A stretch of DNA of 64,000 bases, from NCBI RefSeq assembly GCF_001660625.3, contig NC_030431.2:20017583-20081582 (forward strand), written 5' to 3'. The stretch's first letter is position 1, and the number at the start of each line of letters is the position of its first letter. A model generated the notes under the pieces. The model was not told where the DNA came from and did not search any database. It saw nothing but the letters and a program-made list of their open reading frames with translations. Below, in pieces: positions 1-64,000 of the stretch. The DNA comes from Ictalurus punctatus (Eukaryota > Chordata > Actinopteri > Siluriformes > Ictaluridae). A program made the translations under genes and the position numbers.

Positions 1-547
1 GTTGGTTACAATGAATGCACGAGTGCATCTGTCAAAACGAAAAGAACTTACCTATTATGAAGTCGAAACCGGAAGAGCAAACAGGAAGAGAAAGAGTGGA
101 AGCAGGATAATGGTAAGCGGTAAAGATGATGATAATTCAGGATGACAGCTGTAAACACCTAGAGGAACTGGCACTCTGTTTTATTATTAATTTATATTTC
201 AAAGTAGAATTCATTATTTTGCCCATGTTGTCCTTCTAATTCAACTTTCCAGAGTATACAAAAATATAGTGTTAAAAAACTTCAACATTAGCAAAAGTTC
301 TGTTTTTGACCTGCGCACTTTCTATCCAGTAAGCTGACACAGTTTAACACCTTTATTTTCAAGCAGTTATCCTAAGAGTATAGTTAGCTGTTGTTTTGGA
401 GCTCGTTATAACCCACAGGGCTACAGTCTGGACTAGGAAAGATATTTGTTTTCGTGGAAAATTAATCTGTCTAGACAAGCCTTAGTTAGAGATACAGTCA
501 AAAAGTTTGCATACCCGTAGGACAAAATGAATGAGGCACAGACACAT
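1..547. other. 5' flanking DNA, no feature recognised
   Basis: AT-rich intergenic sequence about 2.6-3.1 kb upstream of the Eph receptor start codon. I see no convincing coding exon, RNA gene or repeat terminus in it. Confidence 0.5.
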
Positions 548-1288
548 TGACTACGTTTACATGGACAGAAATAATCTAATTATTGACCTTATTCTGAATA
601 AGACAATATTGTGATTAAGGTGTTTACATGAGTTGCTTTTAGAATATTCCTTTCATGTTCCTGTTTGACATGTTATAGAAGATAGATCTATTAACTCATT
701 ACGTCCCCACGCCACGCCGTCCGACGTTCCCTCCAGAATTTCACGTATCAACATACAGTTGGTCTTCATTTGGGTACCGTATACAGTTTTTGGTGTTTTT
801 ATTTTTAATTTTATGAAAGCTTCAAGTGCGGTTAATTATTTGTCATGATATACATGCAAATAGATGACTGCTTGAAGCCGTGGACTGCATCCCAAACCAC
901 GTACTTACCTACTATATAGTAGCTGAAATACGTGTATCTCACCTACTATATAGCAGGTAAGTACACGGATTGGGACGCAGCTGTGCTTTCTTCTTTGCCG
1001 TCAAACAGTTGAGCACTGCCATGTGTGTATGTGTCCTGTCACAAAATGTGGTGAAAACCCGCACACGACGTTCATACTGTGATTAAGGTGTGTACATGTC
1101 TGTAATACATGTTGTTAATGTGACTAAAACATGAATACTCCATGTCTTCATTCGATTTGTGTTTACTTCGAGTATGACTTTAGTCAGATTAAGGTAATAA
1201 AAAATGCTGTTTACATGCTAGTTTCTTAATCAGAGTATCGTCTTAATCGGGTTAATATTGGATTATTATTGTCCATGTAAACATATTG
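548..1288. mobile_element. Palindromic non-autonomous DNA transposon, copy 1
   Basis: The left end reads TGACTACGTTTACATGGACA. The right end carries GTCCATGTAAAC, the inverted complement of the same core, so the element has terminal inverted repeats. No transposase frame is visible. A second copy lies at 9164-9917 in the same orientation, with long near-identical stretches such as the CCTTATTCTGAATAAGACAA block. Both copies contain a smaller internal palindrome built around CCTACTATATAG. I could not define a target-site duplication, so the superfamily is open. Confidence 0.8.
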
Positions 1289-1334
1289 ATTGTTTATACT
1301 GTAGTAGCGGAACATTTTATGTCTTTCACAGGTG

Positions 1335-1352
1335 CCCCCCCCCCCCCCCCCC
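1335..1352. repeat. Poly-C run
   Basis: Uninterrupted run of 18 C residues just outside the right end of the palindromic element. Confidence 0.9.
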
Positions 1353-1399
1353 ATTTTATCACAAGTATATAAGGAAAAATGGTGAAATTTTTATAGATG

Positions 1400-1420
1400 T
1401 TCCCAATAAAGTGACCACTG

Positions 1421-1489
<69 letters not shown>

Positions 1490-2460
1490 TATAACATGTT
1501 TGTTGGTGCCAGATGTGCTGGTTTAAGTATTTCAGAAACTGCTGATCCCTTTGGATTTTCACACACAACTGTCTTTAGAGTTTAAGATTTTGTGCAGTTG
1601 AAGATTGGTAAAATACCAGGCAATCTTCAGCTGTCCTGTTTCCGTGAGCCTGTGCCTTTTGTGCCACATTACTGTATCATGTGGTCTTTTGTTGAGTGTG
1701 ATGAGTGTGTTGTATGTTCGGAGATGCTTTTCTGCTCATCTTAGCGAGTGAAAATATTATTAATGTATTTAATATTTCTTATTCTGAGATTTTTATAAAT
1801 CAAACACTAAAATTGTTCAGCCTGTTTTTATATCTTTTACTCATTTCAAGCTCTAATTTTCTCATTGTATTGTCATATATTTTTTTTGCTTCTTTTTAGA
1901 AATAAATGCTTAAAATTAGAAAGATTACCTGCCATTAGGACGAGGTGATTTCAAGCATCGAATAAGTACAAATGTCCTACAGAAACACATATAATAATCC
2001 TATACGTGGTTTATTGTAATCTTATAATAGGAAATACTAGGTATATTTGAATGTATTTGAGTTTTTTCACTTGTTAAGGTCTCATTTTTGCAGTGTATTT
2101 GAGTTTCCCTAAACTTCCAGTCAGCTTGAATCTTCCGGTCTTAGCTCGAACAAGGCGTTTCCACCTGCAGAAGGTTTTCGTTTTGTTCTGTTTTTTGTTT
2201 TCTGCACCATTCTGTGTAAACTCTAAAATCCCAGGAGATTTCTGAAATACTCAAATCAACCTGTGTGGCACCAACAACCAAGTCACTGGCAAAGTCACTG
2301 AGATCCCCTGTTCTGATGGTCGATGTGAACATTAACTGAAGCTCTTCACGTGTATCTGCATGACTTTATGCATTGTCCTGCTGCCACATTGTCTGATTAC
2401 ATAACTGCATGTATAAAACAGAGGTGCAGGTGTTCCTATTAAAGTGACCGGTGAGTGTGC
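1400..2460. mobile_element. Fold-back Tc1-like transposon derivative
   Basis: Around 1490-1580 the + strand encodes a degraded Tc1-type DNA-binding region (roughly GARCAGLSISETAD, then GFSHTTVFRV). From about 1600 the sequence switches to the opposite strand. Positions 1640-1750 match the middle of the transposase gene, and 2130-2460 match its N-terminal part (minus-strand frame containing SISEI and TEWCRKQKT). The far end, AAAGTGACCGGTGAGTG near 2440, is the element terminus. About 330 bp of AT-rich DNA (1757-2088) interrupts the minus-strand part. A similar + then - junction recurs at 26505-27110. No intact transposase remains. Confidence 0.65.
1425..1488. repeat. (TA)n microsatellite
   Basis: About 32 TA units inside the fold-back Tc1 derivative. 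It generates short artefactual IY-repeat reading frames on both strands. Confidence 0.95.
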
Positions 2461-2749
2461 ACACATTTGAAAGTTTGAGCATTTGTTCACGTCTGCCTTC
2501 TTAAAACCGGGAATCAGGTCTGGAACATGAAGTAGTCTTTGCAAACTCTTAATACTGATTTGGATGATTTATTACTACGATTTCTGGATAAGACAGCAAT
2601 GGCCACTGGTTAAAAAAGCGAAATCACCCAATGCATTCTTTCTTCCTTCCTTTCTTTCTTTATCAAGCATCATAACTGATTTTGTTCTATTAAACGCATG
2701 CATTCGTCTCTGCCGAGTCTAAACGCACCCTTCCAAACCGTGTCCTCGA
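2461..2749. other. Upstream flank between repeats and the CpG-rich block
   Basis: Contains a short TTCC/TTTC pyrimidine-rich stretch at about 2638-2663. No gene or repeat terminus recognised. Possibly distal promoter sequence, by position only. Confidence 0.4.
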
Positions 2750-3119
2750 TTGTCTCCTGTCACCCGCGCGCTCACTGTTGTCTTTATTTATCACGCGAAC
2801 CAATGCTGGAAGTGCGCGCGCTGCTCTGCTCCGCCTCCGCGCGCGGCGTCTGACAGCTCGCGAGCTTCACACACACACACGCGCACGCACACACAAGCGC
2901 GCACGAGCCGCGGCGCTCAGCACTTCAGCGTTTCTTTCGCAGCTCCCCGACTGGCGCGCCGCTCAAATGCGAGTTTATTTCGCCGTAATTACCGGTAGCG
3001 ACGCTAATGTCTTCGGCACGGACTGTGGGACGGATTTAGTACTGAGTTTGAATTTCAGTACATTCATTTGAAAGGTTTTTTTTTTCTTTCCTCCATCAAC
3101 CTCAGTCATTTAGACGAGT
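2750..3119 (+). promoter_or_regulatory. CpG-rich promoter and 5'UTR region of the Eph receptor gene
   Basis: GC content and CpG density rise sharply between about 2760 and 3010 (CGCGCG runs, CTCCGCCTCCGCG, GGCGCGCCGC), in contrast to the AT-rich DNA on both sides. This is typical of the CpG-island promoter of a developmental receptor gene. No convincing TATA box is seen. The transcription start cannot be placed from sequence. A short CA-rich tract lies at about 2868-2895. An in-frame TAG at 3111-3113, nine bases before the ATG, shows that the reading frame does not extend upstream. Assignment as promoter is by composition and position. Confidence 0.6.
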
Positions 3120-63512
<60,393 letters not shown>

Positions 63513-63670
63513 GGCGACTCTTAGAGCTGCCCGACCTACAGTAGTAGCCTAGCACTTTTTCACCAGGGACACTTATTTATTGAATATGGAACTAGTAAAC
63601 TCTTCAAAGGGAAATGACTCGATATTCCCGAGGAACAAAATGAGGATCGGCTCGATGGCTGGACGGAGAG

Positions 63671-63718
<48 letters not shown>

Positions 63719-64000
63719 ATGCACAGCCTGTCAGCCTCCTGACAGCTTTGACAGGACCGAGTCAGACGTGTTGGCAATGAAACATTTGGGAAAGTGTGGC
63801 ACATTTCCAAGTAGGACCACTGAGCGGCTGGTGGGAGTCTCTGGGCTGAATGTATAGCACTTTTTTCAAAACCTCATGCAACAATATTATTACCTCCAGA
63901 AATCCACAAAATCTCCAGTCTACCTACGTCGACAGATGTTATTCCACATGTTCACTCGGAGGAAAGGTCATGCCGTAAGACTTAAACCGTATCAGTCGGC
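63513..64000 (+). other. 3'UTR of epha5, continues past the window
   Basis: Follows the TGA. Contains (GT)n at 63672-63716. No AATAAA polyadenylation signal was found before the window ends, so the transcript probably extends further. Short open frames here are not conserved coding. Confidence 0.75.
63672..63716. repeat. (GT)n microsatellite in the 3'UTR
   Basis: About 22 GT units, 160 bp after the stop codon, likely transcribed. Confidence 0.95.

Noticed and set aside
1258..1568. Small frames with IYIYIY repeats on both strands
   Set aside because: Product of the (TA)n microsatellite.

Overview
This window is vertebrate nuclear DNA, almost certainly from a teleost fish. It has long AT-rich introns, many CA/GT, CT and TATC microsatellites, tRNA-derived SINEs, hAT and Tc1/mariner-type elements and one LINE tail. 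A siluriform (catfish-like) genome would fit the repeat mix, but that is only an impression. Nothing bacterial, viral or CRISPR-like is present.

The window holds one gene, on the + strand: a complete Eph receptor tyrosine kinase that I identify as epha5. Seventeen coding exons run from the ATG at 3120 to the TGA at 63512. Every intron is GT-AG and every phase matches. The joined CDS is 2964 nt (987 residues plus stop) with no frameshift or internal stop. In order, the exons encode signal peptide, ephrin-binding domain, cysteine-rich/EGF-like module, two fibronectin III domains, transmembrane helix, juxtamembrane segment with two conserved tyrosines, tyrosine kinase, SAM domain and a C-terminal PDZ-type tail. 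The ephrin-binding and fibronectin exons match remembered mammalian EPHA5 more closely than EPHA3.

Layout: 1-2749 is 5' flank with a palindromic DNA transposon and a fold-back Tc1 derivative. About 2750-3119 is a CpG-rich promoter/5'UTR region. Exon 1 (3120-3216) and exon 2 (7066-7130) carry the signal peptide and the start of the ligand domain. Exon 3 (14309-14972) carries most of the ligand domain. The 18 kb intron 3 holds SINEs, microsatellites, Tc1 relics with a nested SINE, and an LTR-like block. Exons 4 and 5 (33061-33216, 34513-34848) precede the 10.9 kb intron 5, which contains a 540-bp TATC/TGTC array. Exons 6-8 (45723-48150) finish the ectodomain and cross the membrane. Exons 9-15 (52032-60649) encode the juxtamembrane and kinase. 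Exons 16-17 (61561-63512) encode the SAM domain and tail. The 3'UTR runs off the window.

I saw no novel gene system. The most useful observations concern splicing and mobile DNA. There is an in-frame alternative acceptor for exon 7. Exon 4 has a TG-repeat acceptor tract. A Tc1-type element sits 19 bp from the exon 11 donor. A pair of same-family transposons brackets the promoter and exons 1-2. Two fold-back Tc1 derivatives share a rearrangement junction, and one SINE is nested in transposase codons with a clear target-site duplication.
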